Source: Kitasatospora sp. MMS16-BH015 (GTDB taxonomy: Bacteria; Actinomycetota; Actinomycetes; Streptomycetales; Streptomycetaceae). Taken from it: 64,000 bases of DNA. The translations under genes and the position numbers were made by a program. Position 1 is the stretch's first letter; each line of letters opens with the position of its first letter. Below, piece after piece: positions 24,223-33,235 of this stretch. Location: positions 8,881,001 to 8,945,000 of the forward strand of contig NZ_CP025394.1 in NCBI RefSeq assembly GCF_002943525.1, written 5' to 3'. Below the pieces are notes generated by a model. The model saw only the letters and a list, made by a program, of their open reading frames with translations. It ran no database searches and was not told where the DNA came from.

Positions 24223-25089
24223 GTGTTCACTGAGACCAGGGTGCGGGTGGCGAGCGAGCCGCCGGTGGAGCTCTTCGTGGCCCGGAGCAGGAACAGCCGT
24301 CGTGAGCCTCTTCTGGTGATCCACGGTGGTCCGGACTGGGACCACACCTACTTGCGCACGCCGCTGAGCCGACTCGCCGACCGACGGATGGTCATCCTCC
24401 CGGATCTACGGGGGTGCGGCCGGTCCACGCGTGGTCTGACGGACGAGCACTACACGCCGAAGGCTGCCACCGAGGACCTCGCTGCCCTCCTCGACGCGCT
24501 GGAGGTGGAGCAAGCCGACGTGCTCGGCTTCTCGTACGGGGGCTACCTCGCGCAGCGACTGGCCCTGTCCGCGCCCGAACGGGTCCGCCGACTGATCATC
24601 GCGTCCAGCAGTGTCCTGCCCGTGCCCGAGGACGCCTTCGACCACTGGCCGGAACGGACCGAACGCCTGAAGGCGGAAGCCGCGGTCTGGTCGGACCCGA
24701 GCCTCTCGGGGATGGAGCTCACACGGGCTGCGGCGTTCGCGAGCGCGTCGGCGAACGTCTGGCGAGCCGAGGTGCTCCCCGAGTACCTCGAGGTCTTGCA
24801 CGAGGTGCGCTTCTCCGGCGACTGGCTGCGCGGTTGGCAGGCCGGGACCCTGCCCAGCGCCCGGCTTCCCGACGCGCCGCGCGAGCTCGCCGCGCTTGGC
24901 ATCCCGTTGCTTCTGCTGCACGGCCGTCAGGACATGACCTTCCCGGTCGAGCTGGTAGCCGCGGCGTTGGAGCGGATACCGACGGCACGGGGTGTCGTCC
25001 TGGAGGAGGCCGGCCACATGGCACACATCGACCAGCCCGCTGCCTGGCTCGATGCCCTCGAGTCGTTCCTCTCGGTGGATGCGGGCTGA
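24223..25089 (+). CDS. Alpha/beta hydrolase (proline iminopeptidase-like)
   Basis: A 288-residue hydrolase. HGGPDWDHTYL forms the oxyanion loop, GFSYGGYLAQ holds the nucleophile Ser, HGRQDMTFP holds the acid Asp, and EEAGHMAHIDQPAAW the catalytic His. The HGGP loop and LPDLRGCGRS are close to proline iminopeptidases, but substrate class is not certain. The GTG at 24223 is chosen because CAGACT lies 6 nt upstream (leaderless); an in-frame GTG at 24202, directly after the preceding stop, is the alternative. Confidence 0.88.
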   Translation: MFTETRVRVASEPPVELFVARSRNSRREPLLVIHGGPDWDHTYLRTPLSRLADRRMVILPDLRGCGRSTRGLTDEHYTPKAATEDLAALLDALEVEQADVLGFSYGGYLAQRLALSAPERVRRLIIASSSVLPVPEDAFDHWPERTERLKAEAAVWSDPSLSGMELTRAAAFASASANVWRAEVLPEYLEVLHEVRFSGDWLRGWQAGTLPSARLPDAPRELAALGIPLLLLHGRQDMTFPVELVAAALERIPTARGVVLEEAGHMAHIDQPAAWLDALESFLSVDAG

Positions 25090-25122
25090 CCGGATGAGCT
25101 GGACTTCGGCGCGTCCGCGACC

Positions 25123-25827
25123 TCAGAGCACGGCCGCCCAGAAGGCCGCCTCGTAGTGCTGCATCAGCACGGCGGCGTGGTGGGCGTCGGCGGCGGAGTC
25201 GCCTGCGTCGAGGGCGGCCTGGAGGAGGGTGAGGGCGGTGGATTCGAAGTCGGGCGGGAGTTCGGCGAAGTAGTGGAAGAAGGCCGTGGCTTCGGGGGAG
25301 AGGCCGTACCGGCCGGGGAGGGCGGCGGCGAGGCGGGCGCAGTAGCCGCCCCAGAAGCCGAAGTTGGCGAGCAGGGCGAGGACGGTCTCGGCGAGGGTGC
25401 CGGACTGGGCCAGCCAGGCGAGGTAGTGGGGGTACTGCTGCGCGGCGGGCCGCGGCCGGTAGGCGGCCAGGTCGGCGGGGGAGAGGCCCACGGCTGCGGC
25501 GAAGGGCGTGAGCAGGTCGAGGGCCCGGCCTTCCCCCGCCGCGAGCCCGAGGAAGAACGCCCCGGCGGCCCCCGGCTCGGCCGCACGCACTCCCGTGACG
25601 GTCCCCAGCACGGCCGGAAGCCCCGCCGGGGCTTCGGCGAAGCGGGCGGCCAAGAAGGCGAAGCTGCGGCGGTCGCTGCGGATGATCCGGTACTCCTCGG
25701 CGGCCACCCGGGCGAGGGCGGGGACCGGGGCGGTGCCCGCCTCGACCAGCTCGACCAGGGGGTTGGTGGCGGCGGCCGGCGCGAGGTCGGTGACGGTCCG
25801 TCGGTAAAGCTCCTGTGCGCGGTCCAT
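25123..25827 (-). CDS. TenA/thiaminase-like heme-oxygenase-fold protein
   Basis: A 234-residue all-helical protein. The ATG at 25827 has a GGGAGGTG ribosome site; the longer frame upstream is not protein-like. Segments such as AAEEYRIIRSDRRSFAFLAA, QQYPHYLAWLAQSG, ALLANFGFWGGYCARLAAAL and VLMQHYEAAFWAAVL match the TenA/TenI-type layout, with the final acidic/aromatic helix. The catalytic Cys of true thiaminase II is not clearly placed; a Cys occurs in GGYCARL. It may act in thiamine salvage or be a non-enzymatic relative. No thi genes adjoin. Confidence 0.7.
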   Translation of the reverse strand: MDRAQELYRRTVTDLAPAAATNPLVELVEAGTAPVPALARVAAEEYRIIRSDRRSFAFLAARFAEAPAGLPAVLGTVTGVRAAEPGAAGAFFLGLAAGEGRALDLLTPFAAAVGLSPADLAAYRPRPAAQQYPHYLAWLAQSGTLAETVLALLANFGFWGGYCARLAAALPGRYGLSPEATAFFHYFAELPPDFESTALTLLQAALDAGDSAADAHHAAVLMQHYEAAFWAAVL

Positions 25828-25982
25828 GTGCGGCACCTCCCGGGCTCCCGTCCACGGTAGGGGCGTCAGGGTGCGCCGGGCCCGGTGCCACGCCGGGGCT
25901 GAAGGGGCCGACGGGAGGAGCGGGTTGACGGGGAGTCGGCCGGGTCGACGCAGGTCAAGGTGATGCATGTGCATGCCATTGA

Positions 25983-26003
25983 TTTGGTGAAACGTTGACC
26001 AAA
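25983..26003 (+). promoter_or_regulatory. Inverted repeat upstream of the DUF6445 gene
   Basis: TTTGGT and ACCAAA are perfect 6-bp arms around 9 bp, 43 bp before the ATG at 26046. A separate ATGCA-TG-TGCAT palindrome lies about 12 bp further upstream. Both sit in the shared control region of the TenA-like and DUF6445 genes. Confidence 0.35.
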
Positions 26004-26045
26004 ACGCGGGAGAGAGATGGCAAAAGCCGACTGTACGGTCTGCGC

Positions 26046-26729
26046 ATGCCTCCTCAGCTGCGCAGGCCCGCTGGCCTCCCGGTGCTCCCGTACCGCAAGC
26101 CGACGCTCGGCCGGGACTACTGGGTCTTCGACGACGTGCTCCCCAACGTGGACGAGGTGCGGGCCCGCTGCCTCGCCAAGGACGACTGGACCGAGGGGTA
26201 CCCGTACAAGCCGGAGAGCTGGCCGGGGCTGCGGACCATGCCCGGGCTGGAGGCGCCCGAACTCGCCCGGGTCGAGGGCCTGGTGCGGAAGGCGACCGGC
26301 GCGCAGAAGCTCTGGGTGCAGGAGGCGCCCGGCGGGGGCGGCATCCTCAACCACAACTGCATCCAGGTGGTGGGCGAGAACGAGTGCGAGCCGCGCCCGC
26401 ACACCGACTCGCGCGCGCTCTGCCGCTACGCCGCCGTGCTCTACCTGACGCCCGGCGCGCCCAAGGGCACCGGCACCAGCTTCTACCGCCAGTCGATGCC
26501 CGGCGGGATGCTCGGCGGCAACATCGTGCAGGCCCCGCACACCAATCTGGTCGAGGCGCTCGGCACCCGGTTCGTGCCGCAGGACTCCTTCACCGAGGAC
26601 CTGCCGGTGGCCAACAAGTACAACCGCCTGCTGCTCTACAGCGCCAACCTGATCCACACCGCGACCGCCTACTGCGGCTCCACCCTGGAGGACAAGCGGA
26701 TGACGGCCGTCTTCTTCTGGATGGCCTGA
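26046..26729 (+). CDS. DUF6445 family, 2OG-Fe(II) oxygenase-like protein
   Basis: A 227-residue protein. It has an HxD pair in RPHTDSRALCRYAAVLYL, a distal His in YSANLIHTATAYCG and an Arg in DKRMTAVFFW, the order of ligands and 2-oxoglutarate anchor in double-stranded beta-helix oxygenases; the DUF6445 wording is recalled, not searched. The ATG at 26046 has TACGGT 6 nt upstream and no ribosome site, so a leaderless start is likely. The substrate is unknown. A 16-bp perfect tandem duplication covers its stop codon. Confidence 0.75.
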   Translation: MPPQLRRPAGLPVLPYRKPTLGRDYWVFDDVLPNVDEVRARCLAKDDWTEGYPYKPESWPGLRTMPGLEAPELARVEGLVRKATGAQKLWVQEAPGGGGILNHNCIQVVGENECEPRPHTDSRALCRYAAVLYLTPGAPKGTGTSFYRQSMPGGMLGGNIVQAPHTNLVEALGTRFVPQDSFTEDLPVANKYNRLLLYSANLIHTATAYCGSTLEDKRMTAVFFWMA

Positions 26730-26749
26730 CCTTTGGATGGCCTGACCTT
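26718..26749 (+). repeat. Perfect 16-bp tandem duplication over a stop codon
   Basis: TGGATGGCCTGACCTT occurs at 26718-26733 and again at 26734-26749 without a mismatch. The first copy contains the last codons and TGA of the DUF6445 gene. Confidence 0.95.
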
Positions 26750-26806
26750 CTTCCGGGCACCCGGACGGTTCGGCGGCGCCGAGGGCAAAGCGGACATATC
26801 GGTACG

Positions 26807-27817
26807 ATGGCGGGCGTGTTCGCCTACCTCGCCTCGGCCGTGTTCTTCCTCCTCTTCCTCGTCGGCGTCCTGCGGGACAGACGCCGGTTCAGCAACGCCG
26901 TGCTGCTCGGGCTGACCGTCGCGCTGCTGACGATCGGTCTGCTCACCGAGCTGGACCGGGTGCCGGGGCCCTGGCTGGAGCTGGCGGTGATCCTGGTGCT
27001 GCTGGTGCCGGCGGTCGGGGTGCTGGTGCTGGCCGGGTTGCTGGTGGCCAACGGGATCGAGATGGTGCGCAGGGAGGGGCGCAGCCTGGCCAACCTGCTG
27101 TCGCTGCTCGCCGGGCTCGGCATCCTCGGGGTGGTGGGGCTGATGGTGGCGGCCGTGGCGGTGGCCTCCCGCCCGCTGGAGCTGCTGGCCGGGACGATCC
27201 TGCTGGTGGTCGGCTACCTCGCCTTCCTCTTCCTCTGCTTCGTCGGCTACGCCTTCCTGTACGGGCGGCTGCGGGTGGCCACCGACGTGGACTTCGTCGT
27301 GGTGCTCGGCGCCGGGCTGCTCGGCGGGCGCCGGGTCTCCAAGCTGCTCGCGGCCCGGCTGGACCGGGGGCGGGCGGTGCTGGAGGAGCAGCTGGCCCGG
27401 GGCGGGGCGCCGGTGCTGCTGGCCTCCGGCGGACAGGGGCCGGACGAGGAGCTGCCCGAGGCGGAGGCGATGGCCGGGTACCTGATCGACCGGGGGTTCC
27501 CGCCCGCGCTGGTGGCCCGGGAGAGCCGGTCGCGGACCACCGAGGAGAACCTGCGGTACAGCCGGGAGATCATGGAGCGGGCCAAGCCGGACTACCGCTG
27601 CGTGATCGTCACCAACAACTTCCACGCCTTCCGGGCCGCCCTGACGGCCCGCCGGCTGGGCCTGGACGGCCAGGTGATCGGTGCCCCGACCGCCGCGTAC
27701 TTCTGGCCCAGCGCCACCATCCGCGAGTTCGTCGCCGTGCTGATGGAGCACAAGGTGGTCAACCTGGGGATCTGCGTGCTGCTGGCGCTGTTCGCGCTGA
27801 GCACCGCCCCCTCCTGA
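26807..27817 (+). CDS. YdcF/SanA-type DUF218 membrane protein
   Basis: A 336-residue protein with four or five N-terminal membrane helices (residues 1-165, e.g. LASAVFFLLFLVGVL, LAVILVLLVPAVGVLVLAGL) and a cytoplasmic or external DUF218 domain: DFVVVLGAGLLGGRRVSKLL, LLASGGQGPDEELPEAEAMA, ESRSRTTEENLRYS and VTNNFHAFRAALTAR. A further TM lies at the C terminus. DUF218 proteins are tied to envelope permeability and SAM binding, but no fixed reaction is known. The ATG at 26807 is the first in the protein-like frame. Confidence 0.88.
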   Translation: MAGVFAYLASAVFFLLFLVGVLRDRRRFSNAVLLGLTVALLTIGLLTELDRVPGPWLELAVILVLLVPAVGVLVLAGLLVANGIEMVRREGRSLANLLSLLAGLGILGVVGLMVAAVAVASRPLELLAGTILLVVGYLAFLFLCFVGYAFLYGRLRVATDVDFVVVLGAGLLGGRRVSKLLAARLDRGRAVLEEQLARGGAPVLLASGGQGPDEELPEAEAMAGYLIDRGFPPALVARESRSRTTEENLRYSREIMERAKPDYRCVIVTNNFHAFRAALTARRLGLDGQVIGAPTAAYFWPSATIREFVAVLMEHKVVNLGICVLLALFALSTAPS

Positions 27818-27830
27818 GCACCGCCCCCTC
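27797..27830 (+). repeat. Perfect 17-bp tandem duplication over a stop codon
   Basis: TGAGCACCGCCCCCTCC at 27797-27813 is repeated exactly at 27814-27830. The TGA of the YdcF-type gene (27815-27817) is formed at the junction, and an equivalent TGA follows the second copy. Confidence 0.95.
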
Positions 27831-27855
27831 CTGAACAGTCCCTGAGCAGCGGGCG

Positions 27856-30717
27856 TCACGGTCTGCAGTCCGTCAGGTCGTCGGTGGTGCCCGCCGGGCG
27901 GCCGCAGACCCGGGTCACCTCGATCGGCTTGCCGGCGCTCTGGCGGGCCCGGAGCAGGGTGATGCCGTGGCCCGGCTGGTCGGCCAGCGGCGGGTAGCGG
28001 GTGAAGTCGACGGTGCCGGTGGCCGCGTTGGCGAGGCTGACCGCCCGCAGGCCCGCCATCACCGCCGCGATGCCGCCGAGCTGGGAGGCCCCGGCCCGGC
28101 CCGCCCCCACGTGCAGGGCCAGCGCCGCGTCGTGGCCGAGCGAGATCGCGCCGTCCGAGAAGAGGTCGTCCTGGTACGGGTCCGGGCCGGCGACCTGGAG
28201 GCCGAGGTCGGCGGCGGCCGTGCCGGCCAGGCCGGAGGGGCCGGCGGTGGCGGCCGGGTCGGTCAGCGCGACGTAGTAGACCGTGGTGCCGGGTGCCAGG
28301 TAGGCGTCCGCGCGGTGGAACCGGGCCTTGGTCAGGTCGTCCCCGGTGAGCACGGTGTGCACGCCCGCGCAGGCCGGGTCGTTGGCGAGCTGGTGCATCA
28401 GCTGGTCGAGGTCGTCGGAGCGGCCGGCCAGGTAGAGCACCGAGGCGGGCCGGGCGGGCGGGGTCGGCCGGCAGGCCGCGCGCAGGGCGTCGCCGAAGAC
28501 CGGGTCCCCGTTGGCGGTCAGGTCGTAGACCAGCGGCTGGTCGGCGACGAGCGTCAGCTTGCCGTCCACGAGCAACTGCCGGCCGTACTTGGCCTGCTCC
28601 TGGCTGTACTGGTCGTCGTCCCGGCCCGACGGACGGGTGAGCACCGCCGCCGAGGTGCCGGGCCCGGTGAGGCCGAGACCGGTCAGCACCTCGGCCAGGG
28701 CGTGGGCCTCCTCCTCGTCGGTGGCGGAGAGGCCGAAGTAGTTGAGGTGCCGGCGGGCCAGGTCGGTGGCGGAGTTGCTGGTGTCCACCACGGCGAGGCC
28801 CGCCTGCTGGAGCAGGGCCACGGCCTCTTCGCTGTGCGTGGTGTCCCGGCCGAGGCCGACCACCCCGGCGATCGAACGGTCGTGGGCGGCCAGCGCCACG
28901 ATCCGCCGCACCATGTCGATCTGGTGCCGCATGTCCTGCCCGGCGTTGGCCACCAGCACCCGCAGCTTCAGCGGGTCGCTCACATTGGTGCTCAGCTGGG
29001 CCAGGTACACCCCGGCCAGCTCCTTGAGGCTGTTGAGCGCGCGCGTCTCCTGGCCGTCCGAGGCGGTGAGCGAACCGGCGTACACCACCGTCACGTACCG
29101 CACGTCCGGCAGCGCCAGCACCCGGTCGTTCTCCTGCCGGATCGCGCTCTCCAGCTCGGCGAGGCCGGTCTGCGCCCCCGGCGCCTTGGGGTCGCCCTGC
29201 CCCGGCAGCGCGCCGCTCAGGCGCACCCCGCTCGGCCGGGCGAAGCCCACCCCGCCGGTGGCCACCCCGATGCACTCGGGCCGGCCGGCGGGGTCGGGGC
29301 GCCAGACGGTGTCGTGGTTGGAGCCGAGCAGCCGCCCCGCGCAGTACTCCCCGGCCAGCTGCTGGTTGCGCAGCAGCCCGCCGCAGGCGGCCAGCACCAG
29401 CACGGCCAGCACCGCCCAGCGCGACCAGAGTACCCAGGCCGTCCGGCGCACCGGCACCGGCGCGAGCGAGGTGGTGGCCTCGGCGCCCAGCTCGGCCCGG
29501 GAGAGCCGCACCGGCAGCGTCCAGGCCAGCGCGCGGCCCCCGCTCGGGGCCTGACGGACCCGCAGGTTGCTCACCCAGTTCTCGTACGGGCCGCCGCGCC
29601 GCCCGTCCTCCGCCGGCCCCGGGCCGCCCGCCTCCAGCCAGAGCGCCACGTCCGCGTGCCCGATGCCCGCCACCACCAGCAGCGGGTCCTGCTCGCTGCG
29701 GCGGCTGCGCACGTCGCTGATCGCGCCCAGCACCCGCAGCCCGCCGTTGGCCGCCCCGGCCCGGGGCAGGAAGACCACCGGCGGCACCCGGCGCTTGCGC
29801 CCGCGCAGATCCGGCGCCCAGGCCCGGTGCGCCACCCGCAGGTCCTCCAGCAGCGCCAGGGTGCGCAGCTGGAGGTGGAACTGCTGCGCCCGGTCCCGCT
29901 CCTCGGCCGGGGTGGTGTCCAGCTGCGCCTTGATGATCTCCCCGGCCACCTCGCGGGCCCGGGCCTGGGTCACGTCCCAGGACATCCGGGGCCGCCAGAG
30001 CGACCAGGCCGCCGCCTGCCGCCCGGAGGCGGCCAGGAAGGTGGTGGTGGCGAACCAGCGGCTGGCCTGGCCGAGCCAGGAGAGCGGCGCGGTGTTGCGG
30101 CGCACCCAGCCGGTCAGCAGCAGCACCAGGAAGGAGCCGAGCACCACACTGAGCACCACCTCCCAGTGCGCCTGGGTGAGCAGGGTGGTCAGCCCGGCCA
30201 GCACGAAGGCGCCGATCAGGGTGGTGGAGTTGAAGAGGGGCGAGAGTGCCTGCTGGAGCCCGGGCGTGCGGCGGGCCGGCCGCCAGTGCAGCTCGCGCAG
30301 CCGCACCAGCACCGCCTCCACCCGGTCCTCCGGCGGCAGCCCGGCCGGTTCGGCGGCGAGCACGTGGTGGGCGGCCGCCTCGATCGCGGCGACCAGCCGT
30401 GAGCGCGGGGTCGGGTATCCCCGGTACCAGGCAGGGCCCCGGCGGGCCCAGGGCCCGCGGGCGATCGCCTCCAGGGCCGCGATCGCGTTGCGGTGCGGAT
30501 CGCCGTCCTCGGGCGGGACCACCAGCCGGTAGGGCAGGCCGCCGCTCTCCTGCGCCTCCTGAACGGCCGTCACCACCGCCGCGACCTCGGCGTCCAGCGC
30601 CGGGTCGGCCTCGGCCGCGTGCAGCACCACCACCGGCATCGGCAGCCGGGCCCGGGAGAACTGGTCGATCAGCCCCCGGAAGAGCGTGTCCACCTCGTAC
30701 CGCGCGGTCGTGCGCAC
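27856..30717 (-). CDS. Large membrane receptor-like protein with PBP1-like ectodomain
   Basis: A protein of about 953 residues, start uncertain (GTG at 30717, chosen where the protein-like part begins; an ATG at 30879 would add 54 unlikely residues). Residues 1-155 are cytosolic (YEVDTLFRGLIDQFSRARLP, PVVVLHAAEADP). Two close TMs follow (about 164-182 and 186-205), a cytosolic middle part of about 220 residues, and a third TM (430-449). The C-terminal 500 residues should be outside and resemble a type 1 periplasmic binding fold: VRYVTVVYAGSLTASDG, SIAGVVGLGRDTTHSEE, AGLAVVDTSNSAT, NYFGLSATDEEEAHALAEVL, VLYLAGRSDDLDQL. It looks like a ligand sensor; no known output domain is recognised. Confidence 0.75.
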   Translation of the reverse strand: MRTTARYEVDTLFRGLIDQFSRARLPMPVVVLHAAEADPALDAEVAAVVTAVQEAQESGGLPYRLVVPPEDGDPHRNAIAALEAIARGPWARRGPAWYRGYPTPRSRLVAAIEAAAHHVLAAEPAGLPPEDRVEAVLVRLRELHWRPARRTPGLQQALSPLFNSTTLIGAFVLAGLTTLLTQAHWEVVLSVVLGSFLVLLLTGWVRRNTAPLSWLGQASRWFATTTFLAASGRQAAAWSLWRPRMSWDVTQARAREVAGEIIKAQLDTTPAEERDRAQQFHLQLRTLALLEDLRVAHRAWAPDLRGRKRRVPPVVFLPRAGAANGGLRVLGAISDVRSRRSEQDPLLVVAGIGHADVALWLEAGGPGPAEDGRRGGPYENWVSNLRVRQAPSGGRALAWTLPVRLSRAELGAEATTSLAPVPVRRTAWVLWSRWAVLAVLVLAACGGLLRNQQLAGEYCAGRLLGSNHDTVWRPDPAGRPECIGVATGGVGFARPSGVRLSGALPGQGDPKAPGAQTGLAELESAIRQENDRVLALPDVRYVTVVYAGSLTASDGQETRALNSLKELAGVYLAQLSTNVSDPLKLRVLVANAGQDMRHQIDMVRRIVALAAHDRSIAGVVGLGRDTTHSEEAVALLQQAGLAVVDTSNSATDLARRHLNYFGLSATDEEEAHALAEVLTGLGLTGPGTSAAVLTRPSGRDDDQYSQEQAKYGRQLLVDGKLTLVADQPLVYDLTANGDPVFGDALRAACRPTPPARPASVLYLAGRSDDLDQLMHQLANDPACAGVHTVLTGDDLTKARFHRADAYLAPGTTVYYVALTDPAATAGPSGLAGTAAADLGLQVAGPDPYQDDLFSDGAISLGHDAALALHVGAGRAGASQLGGIAAVMAGLRAVSLANAATGTVDFTRYPPLADQPGHGITLLRARQSAGKPIEVTRVCGRPAGTTDDLTDCRP

Positions 30718-30954
30718 CCCGCCGACCGCCTCGCCACTCCGTGCCGAACCGAGCGCCACCGCCACCCCCGCAGGTCCGCCGCGCCGCTGCCGCGGCACCC
30801 GCGAGTGTAGAACGCCGCACCCGTTCCGCGACACGGATCCGCAGGAGTCGGGGCCGCGCTCCGCGACACGGATCGGCACAGGTCGAGGCTCCCTTGATCA
30901 CGATGGTCCGGTCTGCTTTGCTGGCCCGGTTCGACGAGGGGGAGTGACAGGATC

Positions 30955-32517
30955 ATGCGGATAGCCGACGGGCCGTCAGGCCGGGGCGGGGTCGATGCCG
31001 CCGGGACCGGCGGGTTCCTCGACCGGGGGGCCGGGACCGGGCGGGCCGAGACCGCGCTCGCGCTGGCCTTCCGCCGGATCGCGATCGCGTTGGTGCTGCT
31101 CGCGCTCGGGCTCACCCTCTCGCTCTTCCACCACCCCCGGCCGGTCTACGCGCCGCCCGTGGTGCTCGCCCTCGCGGCGGTGGCCGGCCTCGGCTGGAGC
31201 ATCGCCGTACGCACCCCGGCCGCGGGCCCGGCCGCCCGCCCGAAGGATGGCCGCCTGAAGGGTGGCCGCCCGGCGGATGGCCACCCGGCGGAAGTGCCGG
31301 CCGGCCACCCGCAGCCGCCGGCCCGGCTGCCGCTGCCCCGCTCCGGGGTCGGCTGGCGGCACCGCACCTACCTCGCCACCCTGCTGCTGCTCGCCATCGC
31401 GGTGCTCGCCACGCTGCCCAGCAATGCCGAGGACGGCCGCTACCGCGCCTTCCAACGGGCCGGCGCCGCCGTCACCCAGGGCAGGATCGCCCAGCGCCCC
31501 GAGCACCAGAAGACGGTGGACCACAGCGGCGGCAAGGGCCAGCAGCGCTACCAGCACTCCACCGCCGACCTGGTGGTCGCGCTGCCCGGCCGGGACGGCC
31601 GCAGCGAACTGGTCAAGGTGCGCGGGGCCTCCGCCGACACCATCTTCAGCAGGGGCGGCACCGTCACCGTGCTGTACGCGCCCGGGGCGCCCTGGCTGGG
31701 CGGGGTGGTAGACGACTCGGAGGACCTCTCGGCCTACCTGCCGGGCCTGTTCCGGCCCCCGGCCGCGCCGGTGGCCGCGCTGCTCGGGGTGTACGGCTTC
31801 GTGATGTTCGGCTGGATCTTCACCGTGCTCAACCACCGGGGGCGGGCCAAGGCCAAGGTGGTCCGGGCCGACAGCGCCGCCGGGGCCGTCCCGGCCGTAC
31901 GGGCCGAGGTGGTGGCCGCCGTCCGCGAGGACACCACCGGGCCCGGCAACCGCCCGGGCACCGCCGCCGTCAGCTCCCGCCACTGGCTCGAGCTGCGCAG
32001 CGGCGCCACCACCGTGCAGCTGGCCCTGGCCGACCCGCACTCCGGCCCCTTCCTCGCCGAGCGCCTGGCCGGCCGCCCCGGCTGGCTGGTCTCCGCCCGC
32101 CGCTGGCGGCTGATCAAGGACGAGCAGCCGCTGGCCTTCGTCACCGACGACGGCGAGGTGGTCTGGGGCGCCATCCGCGGCTACGACGCCGGCTTCGACC
32201 GCCTGTTCGGCGTGAACCGCGACGGCGGCCGCCGGTCGGAGGAGCGCGAGCCGCAGCCCACCGACGCCACCCGGCCGACCCGGCTGGCCCCCCGGGTCGT
32301 CCACCCCGGCTGGGCCACCGACGGCCTGACCGCCCTGCTGCTCGCCCTCACCCTGGTCGCCACCGCCCCCACCCTGCTCACCGCCTCCCGCCCCTTCGAC
32401 CACCCGTTCAGCTACGGCGCCCCGCTGCTGGTCGCCGCGCTGGCCGGCCACGCCCTCGCCTGGCAGTACCGCACCCGCCGCCTGCGGTGGACGGTCCGCA
32501 CCGCCGAGGCGTACTGA
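30955..32517 (+). CDS. Multi-spanning membrane protein of unknown function
   Basis: A 520-residue protein with TMs near residues 40-60 and 66-84, a Gly/Pro/His-rich linker made of short degenerate repeats (KDGRLKGGRPADGHPAE), a third TM (TYLATLLLLAIAVLATLP), an exposed domain (residues 155-260 with the DSEDLSAYLPGLF end), a fourth TM (VAALLGVYGFVMFGWIFTVL), a soluble region with WLELRSGATTVQLALADP and two C-terminal TMs. I do not recognise the family. The exposed part resembles the DUF3592-like beta domains only loosely. Divergent from the receptor-like gene. Confidence 0.75.
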   Translation: MRIADGPSGRGGVDAAGTGGFLDRGAGTGRAETALALAFRRIAIALVLLALGLTLSLFHHPRPVYAPPVVLALAAVAGLGWSIAVRTPAAGPAARPKDGRLKGGRPADGHPAEVPAGHPQPPARLPLPRSGVGWRHRTYLATLLLLAIAVLATLPSNAEDGRYRAFQRAGAAVTQGRIAQRPEHQKTVDHSGGKGQQRYQHSTADLVVALPGRDGRSELVKVRGASADTIFSRGGTVTVLYAPGAPWLGGVVDDSEDLSAYLPGLFRPPAAPVAALLGVYGFVMFGWIFTVLNHRGRAKAKVVRADSAAGAVPAVRAEVVAAVREDTTGPGNRPGTAAVSSRHWLELRSGATTVQLALADPHSGPFLAERLAGRPGWLVSARRWRLIKDEQPLAFVTDDGEVVWGAIRGYDAGFDRLFGVNRDGGRRSEEREPQPTDATRPTRLAPRVVHPGWATDGLTALLLALTLVATAPTLLTASRPFDHPFSYGAPLLVAALAGHALAWQYRTRRLRWTVRTAEAY

Positions 32518-32524
32518 CCGGCGG

Positions 32525-33235
32525 TCAGCGGTGCAGCAGCCGCCGGACGGCGGTCACCGGGTCGAACGGCCCGCCCACCCCGGCCGTGGACCGCCCGCGC
32601 ACCAGCGGGTAGCAGGCCAGCCCGAGCAGCACGGCGGTGAGGTGCCCGACATCGGTGAAGGTGCGCCCGGTCACCACCGCCGAGCCGTAGAACAGCAGCA
32701 CACCGGCAAGGTACAGGTACCGCCAGGGCGTCACGATCAGGTACACCAGCACCGCCTCGACCCCGGCCAGCGCGTAGCTCACCCCGTAGTCCAGGGTGTA
32801 CCGGGCCGATTCGGGCGCGTGCCCGTGGTTGATCGCCCAGAGCAGCACGCCCTCGCTGATGAAGGTCGCGCCCACGTGCGCGATCAGCAGCACCAGCAGC
32901 CACCGGCCCGTCCCGAGCCAGCGCTCGGCGGGCACGTGGAAGAGGTTGTACAGCAGGAAGTAGAAGAACCACCCGCCGCCCGCGATCCAGAGCGCACTCG
33001 TGATCAGCACCCGGACCGGGTCCCGGCTGAGGTACTCGATGTTGGTGGACCGCTTCTCCAGCATCCAGTCGCTGAGCTCCGGCGAGACGTGCCGCGTCAC
33101 CTGCGTGGTGAAGAACAGGATCGCCAGCCAGACGAAGGTCCCCGGCGCCCGCCGCACGTACCGCCAGGCCCAGGCCGCCGCCCGCCGCACCCGCAGCCCG
33201 ACCGAGGGCTTCGCCACCGCCCCGGGCCCGGTCAC
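32525..33235 (-). CDS. Rhomboid-like integral membrane protein
   Basis: A 236-residue protein with six or seven TMs. GVSYALAGVEAVLVYLI and DVGHLTAVLLGLACYPL occupy the places of the Ser-containing and His-containing helices of rhomboid proteases, so a Ser-His pair is conceivable, but the classical GxSG is GVSY here. This fits the rhomboid-like family of actinobacteria, whose activity is unproven. The GTG at 33235 overlaps the ClC stop as GTGA and has GGAAGGGG upstream, so it is translationally coupled to the channel gene. Confidence 0.75.
   Translation of the reverse strand: MTGPGAVAKPSVGLRVRRAAAWAWRYVRRAPGTFVWLAILFFTTQVTRHVSPELSDWMLEKRSTNIEYLSRDPVRVLITSALWIAGGGWFFYFLLYNLFHVPAERWLGTGRWLLVLLIAHVGATFISEGVLLWAINHGHAPESARYTLDYGVSYALAGVEAVLVYLIVTPWRYLYLAGVLLFYGSAVVTGRTFTDVGHLTAVLLGLACYPLVRGRSTAGVGGPFDPVTAVRRLLHR

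Noticed and set aside
26669..30901. 1410-codon minus-strand open frame
   Set aside because: It runs antisense through the YdcF-type gene and then in a shifted frame through the receptor-like gene; low-complexity translation without motifs.
31247..31300. Degenerate repeat in the 520-residue membrane protein
   Set aside because: Only short imperfect GGC-rich blocks; ordinary low-complexity linker DNA.
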